From the NCBI RefSeq assembly GCF_011397635.1, contig NC_064754.1, positions 35,952,043 to 36,016,042 of the forward strand: 64,000 bases of DNA, in the 5' to 3' direction. A model generated the notes under the pieces. That model had not been told where the DNA came from. It saw nothing but the letters and a program-made list of their open reading frames with translations, and did no database searches. Made by a program: the position numbers and the translations under genes. Below, piece after piece: positions 49,650-63,279 of this stretch (positions are counted from its first letter, which is position 1; each line of letters opens with the position of its first letter). This DNA is from Epinephelus fuscoguttatus. Its lineage: Eukaryota; Chordata; Actinopteri; Perciformes; Serranidae.

Positions 49650-52600
49650 AAGACAGTTACTTTCACCGAGACATTATCGTTTTTCCAGAGGGGAGTGTGT
49701 CCCCAAAACCAGGTATTTTAAGCCCAAACCTAACCAGACGTTAAACACAGCGTTGTTGAAATGTAAAGTTTCAACATATTTTCGACATAATAAGGTCGTC
49801 AAGCAGACAGGCCCCTACGTGACTATATTTATTATAGCCTAAATTAACGTGTAAGCATTTGCATGTTGTAGTGTGCTGACTTGTGCTGACTAGGTACATC
49901 TTAATCTAAGTAGCTTGTAACTGCAGCAGTCAAACAAATGTAGTCGAGCAAAAACAAAAAAGTGTTTTCCACCACTGAGAGTTTTTAAATGAGGTGAACT
50001 GAGTGTGATATGACCCCAGACTTGGTGTAACTAACAGACGCCCCTGAAGGATCAACAGTAACGAGATGTACTGAGGAGATATGGAGATAGCAATCTAATA
50101 CACAGTCTGGGAAACAAGTGATGTCAGAAGGGCGAATGGCTGGATACTGTGCTGTTTCTGTCATGTGGCCCATCACCTGAGAGGTGCACACTTTGCGCAA
50201 CACAATGCACAGAAACATCAAGGGAGACGCAGCTTTATGAGAAAGGGCTGATGTAGGAAAACAGGAAACGTTTAGAGAACAGTGAATAAAAGTGGGTGAG
50301 TCAGAAGAAAGACTTAAAGGTGGAGGGAGGGGAGGTGAAGTGTGTCGAGGAGGGGGAGGTGACAGGTGTTTCATGGTAAGAGAGTTTGTTTTTTCAAGGG
50401 GAGGAGTGAGCAAGTGCCCCGCTGCCTGGTCTGGTCTGCCCCGAAGGGGTTCTGGCAGTCTGGCAGTATGGTATTTCACATAAAAACAGACTGCTGGTAT
50501 TTCAGCCCATACCGCTTTTAAGGTCACACAAACCAAATTACACGATACTAAGGTCATATACTTTAGAATACATAAATACACACGGAGAGACGTGAAGAAA
50601 TACACGTTACATAACATAATTCTAATGTAATTATCCAAATGGGAGCATGAAATTGAGCTTTGTGGAGAAAAGTCATGTCCTGAGAGAAAAAGGGCGGAAG
50701 AAAGAGTGCAAATGGTGGTGACAGGGTGATTAAACTGGTCTCTCTGCTGCTACAGTGGAAAAAGTTAGCCGTGTGGGAACCCCATTTTTGCGTGTGTTCA
50801 AGGTGACAGAAAGGAGAAAGGTGTGTGTGTGTGTTATTCTTTTGAAAATACCAGAACAGAAGCCTGAGTTTTGACGATCCTTTACAGAGACAGAAACGTG
50901 TGAGAAAGCTCAGAGTGAGACTGTGTTTGTGTGAGTAAGCCACACTCCTCATATAATATTATAATGTGTAATGGGATATGTGCTAAATCTGGCATTGGCA
51001 TATGGTTCCTGTGTTAATGAACTGTGCAGTTCAAACCCACAGAGCATCGTAAAGTTACATAAGAGAGCAGGACTCAGCTTTCTGGAGAGAAGAGACAGGC
51101 CTGGCAGAGACTGACATCAACTTAAATCAAGGACAGCCTCCTTGGAGCAATTTCTCCCCCTGGTGGAAGTATCAGAAGAAAGTAATGGATAAAAGAGATG
51201 ACATCAACTCTTAGGAGGAAGGTTTCTAAGAATACAAGTGTCCAGATTAAGATAAAAACCTTTCTTAGATCACCTCTTTAATTCTGAGATGTTGCTTTTT
51301 GGGACTGCTTTATCCCTGTCATAACATCAGCATCTATCAACTTTTCAAACTTTGCACTTTTTCCAGTATTAAAGAGGAACACCACTTAAATTAACAATGC
51401 CAATTTGTTATTTCCATGACCATGGAAAAATGCAATCAATGCTTGTGAACATTAGATGCTCTCTCTCTCTCAAAGCCAGGCATCAGAGAAGTGCCAGTGC
51501 ATTCATGTGCTCCTTGGATGGCCCCATTACCCAAGTTAGGAGGTGGTTAGGAGGGGTGTTCATGAGCTTTAAGTCATATTATCGAAAATCATTGATGCTT
51601 CAAAGAAGATGTGTTATATTTTATTGCTCAAGAGCATTAAAAACACAAAGCTCTACATAAAAAGGTGTTGTTGCTGCACCAGTACATCCCCTAAAACTAC
51701 TAAAACGTTGACTGACGAATGCTAATAATCAACTTTTCTAACTATTTAAAGCCACTCTACGTGGACAGCAGCTAATGGTTACAACCTTAAACCATTTTAC
51801 AAATTACATGTGAGCAAAAATTGACATGCAATATGTGAAATAATAAAAAGTTTATCACCACCGCCTGAACATTTACTGTCTTCCGCCATGTTTTTGCATT
51901 TATGATGTCAACATGCAACTAGTGCGACAACACTTTTGCTGATTTTCTGAGTTGTGGTTCTGACTTGAGGGCGATCACATGAATTTTCCCAGTGTTGAAC
52001 TCATTTTTCCAGTAGCTCTGACACCACATGATTGCAGGGTATATTTCAAACTTGTGATGCTTTACACTCTATGGCATCACAAATTTGAGTTTTAGCACTT
52101 GGATTTGGATTTGAAGTTGTTTACTATTTTTCTGGACCATCTCAGACCACAGGAAAAGCATGAATCCTGAAAATGAGAGTAGTTCCCCTCTAACTTGCCA
52201 TACAGTGAAGACTTCCCAAAAATCTCCACAAGATGGAGCCAAACACTACAACATAGAAAAAAGTACATGCCTCCAGGGCAGGTTTTGATCCAATGCTTAG
52301 CACAAAGGTACTGAGCTGTGAAGTCAACATTGGCAGTGCAGACACACAAAAGGCCAAAGGAGCACCATGAAACCTGATGTTGATAACCCGTCGCTGCTCA
52401 GTTCAGCTTTTTCCATGGCTTCAGTGTCAGAGACGGGTGTTAGGACCAGCGGTGGGCAACCATGTGTCACTGAAAGACAGCAAATTTTGACTTTCCAGCC
52501 CCACCAGCTGATTTAACGTCAAGCACACATCAGAAACTTGAAGAGTATCACCCCTAGCCATTGTTGGGTTACAGGTCTACATGATCATGGTCTTATCAGA

Positions 52601-53640
52601 TAGTTTAATGAGAATACCCACTGTTAAATGTTGCTTTCATCTCTCCTCCCTCACTTGTCCACCCTCCCTGATATTTAATTAAACTCTTCTCGACAGACTG
52701 TGAGTAGGTGGCGGAGCTGAGGGATACTCTCTCCCTCTTTTTCACCTCATCTACACTATTTCTATCTATATTCCCCCGCCACCCCTTTCTATTTCTTTAA
52801 TTCATTTCTTTTCACTGAACCTCCCTGACTCCCTTTCCCTTCTGCTTCTCCCTCATCATTTTTCTCTTCTTTCTCCCTGTCTCTCTCACCCTCCTCCAGA
52901 CTGTGACAGCAGAGCGCAGCAGCTTTGAACCTGGTTTTATTCAGAGCACGCTCTTGTCTCCCATCACCCACGGTCTCCTGATTAGACTGCCCCCCCTTAG
53001 CAGTCACTGGGGCTCACAGCAGCCGACTGACAGGGAAGGAAAAAGCTTTTCCCAGGCAGAGAAGCAGCACTGCCTGAAGACTTGTAAGCCAAATATCCTG
53101 CTCGTCTGGGAGGTGGGGATTACCCTTTGGCCGGCTGCTAGATCCTTCGTTTCCCATATGGGAGTATTCGGTTTGAAAACCACAAATATGGAAGCTTGTT
53201 CTACATAAGCTGCTGTAAGGGCAGATGTATAGGGAATGTCGGGATTTTAGCCCATGGCACTTAACACCCAGTTACATGAAAATCTATAGCATTACACTGG
53301 AAAAAAAAATGATTTCATGCTGGTTGGAGACATTCGCTGGCCTGCTGGCAAGTGTGCTGTTCAGACTGTCTAAGAAATGCTGCGCAGCCCCTCAGCTACC
53401 TTAAAGCTATGTTTAGCCATTCATTTACCTGCCTCAGACGTACCGTATGTAATGCTCACAGGCTGTGTGGATGGAGAATAGTGCAGCAAAAACATCATGT
53501 GAATTTAGACCACATGCCTTTTAGCTATCTTTCAGTTTGCGCCCGTTACAGCAGAAGTAGAGAATGTTTGCAAATAAACTGGTGGGAATAGAAAATGTAA
53601 TGTGATATATAAACACCCGAGGCCCGTGATTTATTGTCCT
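49650..53640. other. Intergenic region without recognised genes
   Basis: The longest open frame (50638-49985, minus) has no known domain and reads through low-complexity stretches. 52620-52900 is pyrimidine-rich. Repeat-like words ('aagcccaaacctaacc' near 49721) suggest old MITE debris. Confidence 0.5.
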
Positions 53641-53659
53641 CACCCATGACTGTGTGCTT

Positions 53660-54957
53660 GTTCTCTAATTTAGCAGGGAGAATGTTAAACACCTTGCAAA
53701 GTGGTGTGCTAATTACAACCTCAAAATCGACAAGACCAGAGAGCTCACTGTAGACTTCATTAGGTCTTGAAGCTGGAGACACACTAGTATTTACATGAGT
53801 AACATCCAGGTGGCCCTAGTTTCCACTTGTCGTAGGTACCTGCCTTAAATGTTATCAGCCCATTAAATGGCTGTTATCAGTTGTCATCGGGAGTATAGAT
53901 TTTATTGAGGAAGTATGGCCCTATTCTGCGTCCCATATCTATGTTTATTGTTGGGCGGTGACCTCTAGTGGTTGCAGTAATTATCATGTGAGCAAAGGAA
54001 TAAGTCAGATGATGTAGTATAAGGAGCAAAACAAACACTTTCAACCAAGAGACAGCTGTTTATGTCCCGTGTGAAACCACTACACTTATGTGATGCACTT
54101 AACTTACCATATGGACATGACGTAATGTGACCTAGAGTGATGTAACAAATGTAGTTATTTTAAGCCAAATCACAATCTTTTCCTGAACCTGACGAATGTT
54201 TGATAGGCATCATCTTGTCCTCTGGTAGGTGGAGTTTGCCCCATCTGATGCGTTACAAAGGTAGTGATAACAACTGATCATGGCCAACATTCGAAACGGG
54301 TGTTGTAGGACCTCACCAGAGTCTCTAATTCTTGATGGGGTAAAGATGGCCCAACTCCCCCACAAAGATCCTAGTCAACTTTATAGTGCTGCACGGAGAG
54401 AGACTATCCTAACAAAAGCCATGTAATGGGCTATTAAAACTGCACAACACATCATCACTGCCAAGGTTCATCCATTCATGACAGCTAGATACAAACTTTT
54501 CACTATTCTGCCCTCTGGGAGGTGCAAGTGTCAGTGGGCCCTGACATGTTTGGTTTGGAGCAACTGTTATTCACTGTAGTAAGTATAATAATCATCATCA
54601 GGATAAAACCTTTTTCTAACTGTGAAGTAAACAACATTCTCATCAACCTCAGCTACTTTGTATGCTAATTAGCAAACACTATCGCATGCTAACACAATAA
54701 CATCTTGAACTAAGATGGTGAACATGGAAAACATAATACTTGCTTAAAATCAGTGTTAGTATGTAAAGGTAGCATTTAGCTCAAAGCAGCCTCACAGAGG
54801 CTGTCGGCCCTTATTGCACTACTCTATATGCAGTATGTGTACAGTGTAAGCAACAGTGTAGCTACACTGTAATTATCTTGCCTTTTAAAAAAACTTTGAA
54901 CTATTTTTAGCAAGCTGCTGTACACCCATCCATGACAATAAAGTTGAAATGAATTAA
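53660..54957 (+). mobile_element. Decayed LINE (L2/Rex-like) with internal insertion
   Basis: Translation pieces resemble LINE reverse transcriptase: LAKWCANYNLKIDKTRELTV near 53688-53750 and KTAQHIITAK then LFTILPSGRC near 54440-54530. The 3' end 'catgacaataaagttgaaatg' (54930-54951) is a typical LINE terminus. Stops and frameshifts break the frame. The block 53860-54285, with inverted atcagttgt(c/t)atc ends, looks like a MITE inserted in it. Confidence 0.6.
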
Positions 54958-54959
54958 AT

Positions 54960-57900
54960 CCCATGCTTCCTCCCCTTTGCCGTCTTCTTTACCTTTTCTC
55001 CCAAACACCCTCCTCCCTCTCCATCTGTCCCCAGCTGTGCATCCCACCCTCCCTCGCTACTTCCCTCCTTTTACCATCCCTCATCCATCACTTCCTTTCC
55101 ACCTATTCCTCACATGCACGCATCCTTTTCTCCCCATCCCCATGGAGATGCACTACAAGCTGACAACGAATGTAACCTTCCATCAGCAGCGGCAGACTAA
55201 CACAGATATCTCAGTCTGCAACATTTACAGATAACCCACATCTCTCCCTCCACCCTTCATTTTCCTATCCTATGTTTCCTCATCCTTTGCTTGCTCCAAC
55301 CCCGATGGAATGAGGGTCTTATGAAGATAAATGACGCCTCTCCGCTTCTTTGCCCTACTCCCATCTGCTTCGTTCGCAGCTGCGGTGGGGAATTCCCCTG
55401 GAATTCTTCCATTCCTGCCTGACAGGTTCACAGCATCATTTTTTTTGTCCACAAGGAAACAGTGAAAAAAGGCTTACGCATGGTTGGCTGGTGTAACTGA
55501 AGACATTAGGCAGCCATGATAGCGATTCAGAAGCTTGAGGCTCATCAGATTTCAATTACGGGGGAAATGAAGTGAAAATCTGAAGAGGCTTTTTGATAAT
55601 GAAGGTTATTGAATATTTTTCTGACACTACACCTCTGAAATAACTTCGGTTCAAATTAGATAATGGATAGGGAACATAAAGGAATAATTTGACATTTTGA
55701 TAAATACACTTTTTTGCTTTTATTCAAGTAGTATGAAAAGATTGATACCACTCTATATTAGGTGTGTATTAGGTTACAACTAACAGCTTAGCTTAGCTTA
55801 GCTTAGCACAGACACTGGAGACAATGGAAGTCTTTCTATCAGCACCTTTTAGCTCGGTAATTAACACATTTTTATCTTGTGTAATGTGTGAGATATTTTT
55901 TTACTGTTCAACTATTTCTGGAAAACATCGGCGATTCCAAGGCACCCATAATTGGATGAGAGGGTGGAGCTGTGGAGGAGTGAGGTGTGGATGTGACTGA
56001 GAGCCTGAGGTGATGCTTAGCAGACAGCCTGTCATGTCACACCCTTAATTATGCATAACTTTAACTCTTAATAAATTTCAAATGGGTGAGTTTTATAAAG
56101 GTTCACCCCCATACAGTTATCATGAACTGGAAAATGAGCCATAAAGACCAAAATCATTTGTTGTTCCAGGCTGTAAACATCTTTCTTTCTGCTGTAAGTT
56201 TGGGAATCTTAACATGGGGCTACGGGAGTGACAGGCCCAAGTGGCCATCCAGTGAACTGCAGTTTTTGGCACCTCTGCCTAGGCTTCATTTTGCAGCCGC
56301 AGAGGATGCTGCTTGCTGTGAACACCAGACCAAATCTGGTCACAGTATCAATTAAGAAGAGGTCAAAGGTCATTTACTAGTAGTCAGCGAAAGGCAGTAG
56401 ACAAATCAAGGAAGACATTCACATCTGACTTCACAGACCATATTTGAACATATACGGTTTTTACCATCTCCACCTCATGAACGCTTAGACCACCTATTAT
56501 CACATGACTGGAGTTACATCGTGACACCTAAACAAGTTCTGATTGGTGAAGGAGGCCACGGGCGAAAGAATACCGACGTAAGTAGACCTTGTGTTTACAG
56601 TAATTTCAAGTTTACTTAATCCTGTGCTTTTCCTACTGTGACAAGTAAAAATGTATTCTGTCAAAAAGACCTCCTGTGTTGTGTATGCAACAATCTCAAA
56701 AACAAATCATTCACCCTGGTTGTTGCTGTATCTAAGAAATCATCCATATTTTCAAACTAAAGTATCTAAATCCATGCACTGTATGCAATTTCAGTTTCCT
56801 GATGAATTTGATACTCGAATGAATGGATAAAACAAAAAAATACCATGTTGTTACTTCAATTCCCCTTTCCACATATTGAGCAGAAGGGCATGAATAAATC
56901 AAAGAATGAGCAAACTCCTCACAACTCTGCAGTCAGGAGCGCTTGTGTGCATGGGAGGGTACGTAGGCGCATTTATGAGATGGAGAGGGAATGTTTAATT
57001 TAAAATGAAGACAGAAAACAGCCTCAGAGGAAAGCAGTCTATTCCACTCGCTCGGGCACCTTGAGCTACTTACAGAGGCAGCAACCCTGAAGCCCAAAAA
57101 ATGTATCAAGGACGTGCTGCAGCCTTCTTTCTGCTCACCAAAAAGTGATAATACATTCAAAGTCTTCACTTTTTAGAATGAGGCAATATCTCACACAGCC
57201 AACATGTGTCAAACAGTGATGATCCAGCAGTCACTGCAGGGACGGTGTGATCAGTGAACATTAGGTTTAACTGGCTTTCTGTGTACACAGATGAAGATAG
57301 ATGCAAAAATAGATGCATGAGTGGATTTATCAGTGTGTTCAACAAACAGAGCACCCTGCCTTTGTCCTTCTGTGTCTTCTTTCTTTTAATAATCACTGAG
57401 CAAAAACACACACACACACACATTTCTTTTCCAAGTGCTGAGTCCAAAATTGTGAGGTGAATTTTTACTTTGTTACATTAAGAAAAAATACAATGTTTTT
57501 AGTCCAAGATGTGCACTGATTGTGTGGTGGTAGCCTCACCCATCAGTGAGCCTGATCATACCAGGATGGCAATTAACTTCAACAGAATTAGTGGCTCTGC
57601 TCAAGGAGATGACATTAATCCACACAAATGTTCTTTGTCTACTTTAACAACATGTCCTCATCCCGATTTGTCAAATTCTGCCACTTGGTCAGTGGACTTT
57701 ATGTCTACATACGATGTGTTATATCCTCCTCCTCCTCCCTGACACCTTGTCATTTTATGCTTGTTGCATGCTTTGTATCTTTTAAAAATACACTTATGTT
57801 TTCACAGGAACTGTACAGTTTCTGCTCACTGGAGACAGTCTTTTTCAAAATAAACTTAAAACATTGGCAAAACACCTCATATTAACATTAATTTCCTTGT

Positions 57901-59120
57901 GCGAGAAAAGCACGTGGTTTGGTTTAAAAAAAACAAAACCCTCATGGTTTCACTTTACGTTCACACTGAAGGCAGACAGTGGTCTCCTGGGTAAAATTTA
58001 GGGCTAATTGGACACTTCCACCTCACCTCCCACTTGCTCTGTAGAGACCTTCCAGCTCCTACATTGTTACTGGCAGCATTTCCAAATTATGCTGTCTGGC
58101 AGTGTTATAAACTGATGCACCTTTTGCTGGTGGTATAATACGCTGCTAGTTATAAATTCACTCCACGCATATCATATCGCCACGAAAGGTGCCTCTCTGC
58201 ATCAGTGTCTGACAGTGAAATCACTGACAAAGCAGCAGTATTTGATGAGTTTGGAATCAAGTTGGGCTGACTTAAACTTTGGTGAAGTCTGACCCGTGAA
58301 TTTGTGCCACTGAAACACTGGGAGTAACTGAGCTGATGCCATGTAGTTGCTGGTGGGCAAAACACAGGTAGTGCTAACGATACTATTTGAACCTAATCAC
58401 TGTTGTTACGTCAAGTTGGTTGCAGACATCTTTAGCAAGCTAACAGCCTGTCTTCTATCAACCTCAACCTTTAGTTGACCCCAGGAGTGTCGATTGGGTA
58501 AAAATACATGTTGCCAAACTCTAAATCTGGCCGAACAGCAGGATCTGCCCATTCATTCGTCAAATAACAGGAGCCAGGTCAAATCTGGCATACTGCAGTT
58601 TAGAGCTGTTACAAACGCTTGCATCGCTTTTAAGGTTTAAGGCATAGTACCTAAATTGCACTTCCTCTGTGTGGGTTGATCATTTTTTTGTTGATCAGAT
58701 CATTTCTATCAATCTGTGGGGCACAACAGCTCACAGTGACTCCTCGCTACTTTGCTAGCATTGTATTTTGTGTGATGAGAATGATGCTTTTGCCCACCAG
58801 CGCTATGTACTGTTACTCCTATAGCAGCTGTCTTGAAAGTGCTGACCTATAAGAGGACGGACAGCCTCGGAGGAAGCCATTGTAGCTTATTAGCTGTGTT
58901 GCAGCATCCACTCTTTTTTATCACCTTTTCTGTCGTATTTTAAATAAACTGTGTGAACTTCCCGTTAGCCACCAAGATAAGCTAATGAGTTAATGAGTTT
59001 GCTACCTAACTGTTGAAAAGCTCGTTAGCCTGGAGAGCTTTATTTTCCTCTTCAGTAACTTTTTATTGAGCAAAATGGTACGCAATGGTGAACAAAATGC
59101 CAGGAGGGATGTAAACAGCA
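54960..59120. other. Intergenic region with MITE fragments
   Basis: Contains a pyrimidine-rich stretch (54960-55150), a MITE copy at 55670-55935 with an AGCTT run, a fragment at 56205-56345, a segment at 56621-56655 shared with 12870-12904, and a dispersed repeat near 57630-58000. No coding exon recognised. Confidence 0.5.
55670..55935. repeat. Teleost MITE copy with AGCTT run
   Basis: The order 'aataatttgacattttgataaatac', 'gattgataccactct', agcttagcttagcttagc (about 55789-55807) and 'tagctcggtaattaacacattttatcttgt' matches the family at 5700-6145. Confidence 0.55.
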
Positions 59121-59126
59121 GTAGAG

Positions 59127-59436
59127 AGAAAATAGAGCTAAATGGACTTCATTTACATAGCACTTTTCTAGGCTTAGCGACCACTCAAAGCGCTTTACAA
59201 CACAGGCCAGCATTCACACACACATTCATACACTGGTGGCAGAGGCTACCATGCAAGGGGCCTCCTGCTTATTAGAAGCGACAACCATTCACACGCTCTC
59301 TCACGTGCTGATAGCACAGCCATCAGGAGCAATCTGGGGTCCAGTATCAAGAACACTCTGACAGGCTGCAGGGACCAGGGATCGAACCAACAACCTACTG
59401 ATGAATGGACAACTGCTCCACACCAACTAGTGGCCA
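59127..59436 (-). mobile_element. tRNA-derived SINE
   Basis: On the minus strand it begins with a tRNA-like head (GGCCACTAGTTGGTGTGGAG, then B-box GGTTCGATCCC) and ends in 'aaagcgctttgagtggtcgctaagcctagaaaagtgctatgtaaatgaagtccattta'. The tail is a very widespread fish SINE/LINE 3' end. No clear target duplication was found. Confidence 0.65.
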
Positions 59437-59740
59437 AATAGTGAATCAAAGGATAACTCGCCAGCTACAGCAGTTCACCAACTGACCCTGTGGGTAGTCA
59501 CTATGCCACCAAGCATTTGGCCCCTCCTGTTTCACATGGACGAGCGAATGTCACTTTGCCAATGCTGCCCAAGACTGTTTATTCAATGACGTACATCTGA
59601 GACAGTTTTATAGTATGTGATAAAGAGCCAAGTTGGGCTTGAAATGTATTTACTCTAAATTTAATAGAGTGAAACATTTTAAATGGAAGATTCTACAGTG
59701 CTGTGAGACCTTGGGAAGCAGACGTAGTAGTACACACATA

Positions 59741-61367
59741 CAATACAGGCCAAAAGTTTGGACGCACCTTCTCATTCAATGCGTTTTCTTTATTTTCATG
59801 ACTATTTACATTGTAGATTCTCACTGAAGGCATCAAAACTATGAATGAACACATGTGGAGTTATGTACTTAACAAAAAAAGGTGAAATAACTGAAAACAT
59901 GTTTTATATTCTAGTTTCTTCAAAATAGCCACCCTTTGCTCTGATTACTGCTTTGCACACTCTTGGCATTCTCTCCATGAGCTTCAAGAGGTAGTCACCT
60001 GAAATGGTTTTCCAACAGTCTTGAAGGAGTTCCCAGAGGTGTTTAGCACTTGTTGGCCCCTTTGCCTTCACTCTGCGGTCCAGCTCACCCCAAACCATCT
60101 GGATTGGGTTCAGGTCCGGTGACTGTGGAGGCCAGGTCATCTGCCGCAGCACTCCATCACTCTCCTTCTTGGTCAAATAGCCCTTACACAGCCTGGAGGT
60201 GTGTTTGGGGTCATTGTCCTGTTGAAAAATAAATGATCGTCCAACTAAACGCAAACCGAATGGGATGGCATGTCGCTGCAGGATGCTGTGGTAGCCATGC
60301 TGGTTCAGTGTGCCTTCAATTTTGAATAAATCCCCAACAGTGTCACCAGCAAAACACCCCCACACCATCACACCTCCTCCTCCATGCTTCACAGTGGGAA
60401 CCAGGCATGTGGAATCCACCTTCACCTTTTCTGCGTCTCACAAAGACACGGCGGTTGGAACCAAAGATCTCAAATTTGGACTCATCAGACCAAAGCACAG
60501 ATTTCCACTGGTCTAATGTCCATTCCTTGTGTTTCTTGGCCCAAACAAATCTCTTCTGCTTGTTGCCTCTCCTTAGCAGTGGTTTCCTAGCAGCTATTTG
60601 ACCATGAAGGCCTGATTCGCGCAGTCTCCTCTTAACAGTTGTTGTAGAGATGGGTCTGCTGCTAGAACTCTGTGTGGCATTCATCTGGTCTCTGATCTGA
60701 GCTGCTGTTAACTTGCGATTTCTGAGGCTGGTGACTCGGATGAACTTATCCTCAGAAGCAGAGGTGACTCTTGGTCTTCCTTTCCTGGGTCGGTCCTCAT
60801 GTGTGCCAGTTTCATTGTAGCGCTTGATGGTTTTTGCGACTCCACTTGGGGACACATTTAAAGTTTTTGCAATTTTCCAGACTGACTGACCTTCATTTCT
60901 TAAAGTAATGATGGCCACTCGTTTTTCTTCAGTTAGCTGATTGGTTCTTGCCATAATATGAATTTTAACAGTTGTCCAATAGGGCTGTCGGCTGTGTATT
61001 AACCTGACTTCTGCACAACACAACTGATGGTCCCAACCCCATTGATAAAGCAAGAAATTCCACTAATTAACCCTGATAAGGCACACCTGTGAAGTGGAAA
61101 CCATTTCAGGTGACTACCTCTTGAAGCTCATGGAGAGAATGCCAAGAGTGTGCAAAGCAGTAATCAGAGCAAAGGGTGGCTATTTTGAAGAAACTAGAAT
61201 ATAAAACATGTTTTCAGTTATTTCACCTTTTTTTGTTAAGTACATAACTCCACATGTGTTCATTCATAGTTTTGATGCCTTCAGTGAGAATCTACAATGT
61301 AAATAGTCATGAAAATAAAGAAAACGCATTGAATGAGAAGGTGTGTCCAAACTTTTGGCCTGTACTG
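59741..61367 (-). mobile_element. Tc1/mariner transposon, 1627 bp
   Basis: The copy is bounded by TA at 59739-59740 and 61368-61369, the Tc1/mariner target. Inverted repeats are very long: the left arm 59741-60013 and the right arm 61096-61367 are near-identical (ends CAATACAGGCCAAAAG and CAGTACAGGCCAAAAG). The transposase lies on the minus strand between and partly within the arms. High arm similarity suggests a fairly young insertion, yet the transposase is frameshifted. Confidence 0.93.
59904..60954 (-). pseudogene. Tc1-like transposase, frameshifted
   Basis: From the ATG at 60954-60952 the frame encodes the paired-like DNA-binding region: helix-turn-helix LTEEKRVAIITLRNEGQSVW and SPSGVAKTIKRY, a GRPR motif (KGRPRVT), then the catalytic domain with LWSDESKFEIFG (first Asp). 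The frame is lost near 60415 and continues in another frame from about 60425 to the stop at 59904, with FQQDNDPKHTSR (second Asp), PQSPDLNPIQMVWGEL (final Glu) and the KAVIRAKGG end. DDE residues are present, but the shift separates the first from the other two, so this copy should not make an active enzyme. About 340 codons in all, the normal Tc1 size. Confidence 0.92.
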
Positions 61368-61369
61368 TA

Positions 61370-61757
61370 TCTATACATACACACACAGGTTCAATGCCAA
61401 GTTCAGGCCTTGCACCAGCTGAAGCAGAAGAGCACCAGCAGAAGTGCAACCTACAGATGAGAGAGGAATAGGTGGTGTATGGGTGGGCATGAAGGCTAAG
61501 CTGGCTATCTCAGCAAATGGTACCACTCAGTGGGCACATTGGGATGTGCAATTATATTTTCCTTTTACCAAAATTGAAACATGGTAGGAATGAGGACATT
61601 TGTGAATAGGTTCCTTTGATTTCCTTTGATGTGAAGAGCTGATGCTTAAAAGTAGTTCATAAAGTGATGATGTGCTTGGAGCAAAGTGTTTGATGAATAC
61701 TTTTTGTGCTTTTTGCAAAAAGAAGAAGACATTTATAGGGAGAAAGAGAGAGAGAAA

Positions 61758-61813
<56 letters not shown>

Positions 61814-63200
61814 TCACTGGGATGACAATGGGCTGAAAAGCACATTTTCTGTATGTCTCTAAGTGTAATAGAATTTAGCACCATGAAATGTCTGAGAGGT
61901 GTGTTAGATACAGTATTTCTGAGCTTGCAAAAAGCAGAAAAAAGAAGCAGCTCTGCACTGTTTGATCCCTATGTCAGGGCCTCCTTGGCCAGGCAGAGAG
62001 AGTAGAGAGGAATGTAACGCTCCTGGCAGCTCTTTTCTTTCTTTTGCTCCATGAAACGTAGCTCTGTAGGGGATGGACCAGAGGTGAATGCACACACAAA
62101 CTAATGTAATAGCTGAGTGTTGACCCAGAGAAGAAAAGCCGTGTGAGAAGGGATTTCCCCTCCTGGCAGCTGTCAGTCAGTTTTATGTGAGGGTAGATGT
62201 TTCGTCTGATTTTACATGAAATCAATAAAGATAGTGCAGCTCAGCTTTGCCTGACATGCAACCTTTCCCTTGATGTTCTGTAAATTACTGGCAATAACAA
62301 ACAAACTATTTCTTCAGTTCAAATGTGTATGCACACCCCTTCACCTTTCCCTTAGTTGCATATATTTACAGTAAAAGCAGTACAACCACAGTCTGATTGG
62401 CTGCCTACTGAGCAGCTTCACTGGAACAGTAGGGGGTTAATGCTGCTGATGAAGACTTACGTTATCTTCTTTTAAGAACAGACTCAAGACATTTTTGTTT
62501 AGCTGTTTAATTCATTTAATCTGCATCCTGTCTATGTACAATCACTGTAATGTCTGCTGTTTTATCTTTATGTGTCTGTATAAGATTGTGCCATACAGAT
62601 AAATCTGACCTGGAACTTAACGAGGGGAGGCAAGCAGTGATGTTTCACCTTTTCCCACCCAGATTTATCCTTTTATTTAACTTCTGGGCTACTACTGTCA
62701 TTAGAGGTGTACGTGTATACTAATATGATGATGCAAAATTTACTGGTGTGTTTGTGGTGCTTTTTGTCATGTCTTTTTGTGAGTTGTCCCTGTGTACATT
62801 GGGATTTTGGACCTTTGTGAGCAGCTTTACAAACAAAAGCCTAAAGCTTTAATCCAAAACAAGGAAAAAACCCAAACCTGGCATGTATTTGTATTTTTTC
62901 TTAATAATAATTTAGAGGCGCTGAGGCTGGGCCATTTCATTTTGGACATTTTATAGACTCTGTGTAGTGATTAAGCTCCTAATGTGGCTGAAAAAATCCC
63001 CAAAAACCTAACTAGCAAAGCAAATGTTCTGCTGAGACCACAGACTTTACAAAATAATGGATGTAGTCACCATGACATCACCCAGTGGTTTGTGGAATCC
63101 TGATTTGAAGTCTCGAGTTTGGCATTTTAAGTGTGCTTTGAGTGGCATCTTGGGTGTTTGGAGTTAGAAGTGATTTGGATGAGAGGGCGTAGCTAACCCT
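61370..63200. other. Intergenic region with TG repeat
   Basis: Apart from the microsatellite at 61761-61812 no element or gene was recognised. Confidence 0.5.
61761..61812. repeat. (TG)n microsatellite
   Basis: Uninterrupted TG run of about 52 bases. Confidence 0.97.
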
Positions 63201-63279
63201 GGTGCTTTTTGCTAACTTGATTGGCACGGTGCATTTACAGTCTTTGGCTGTGTTCAAATGGGAATCTTGAGCTCCTGTT

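Noticed and set aside
49985..50638. 217-codon open frame on the minus strand
   Set aside because: No family resemblance; the product is low-complexity in the middle (proline and serine runs) and nothing nearby suggests a gene.
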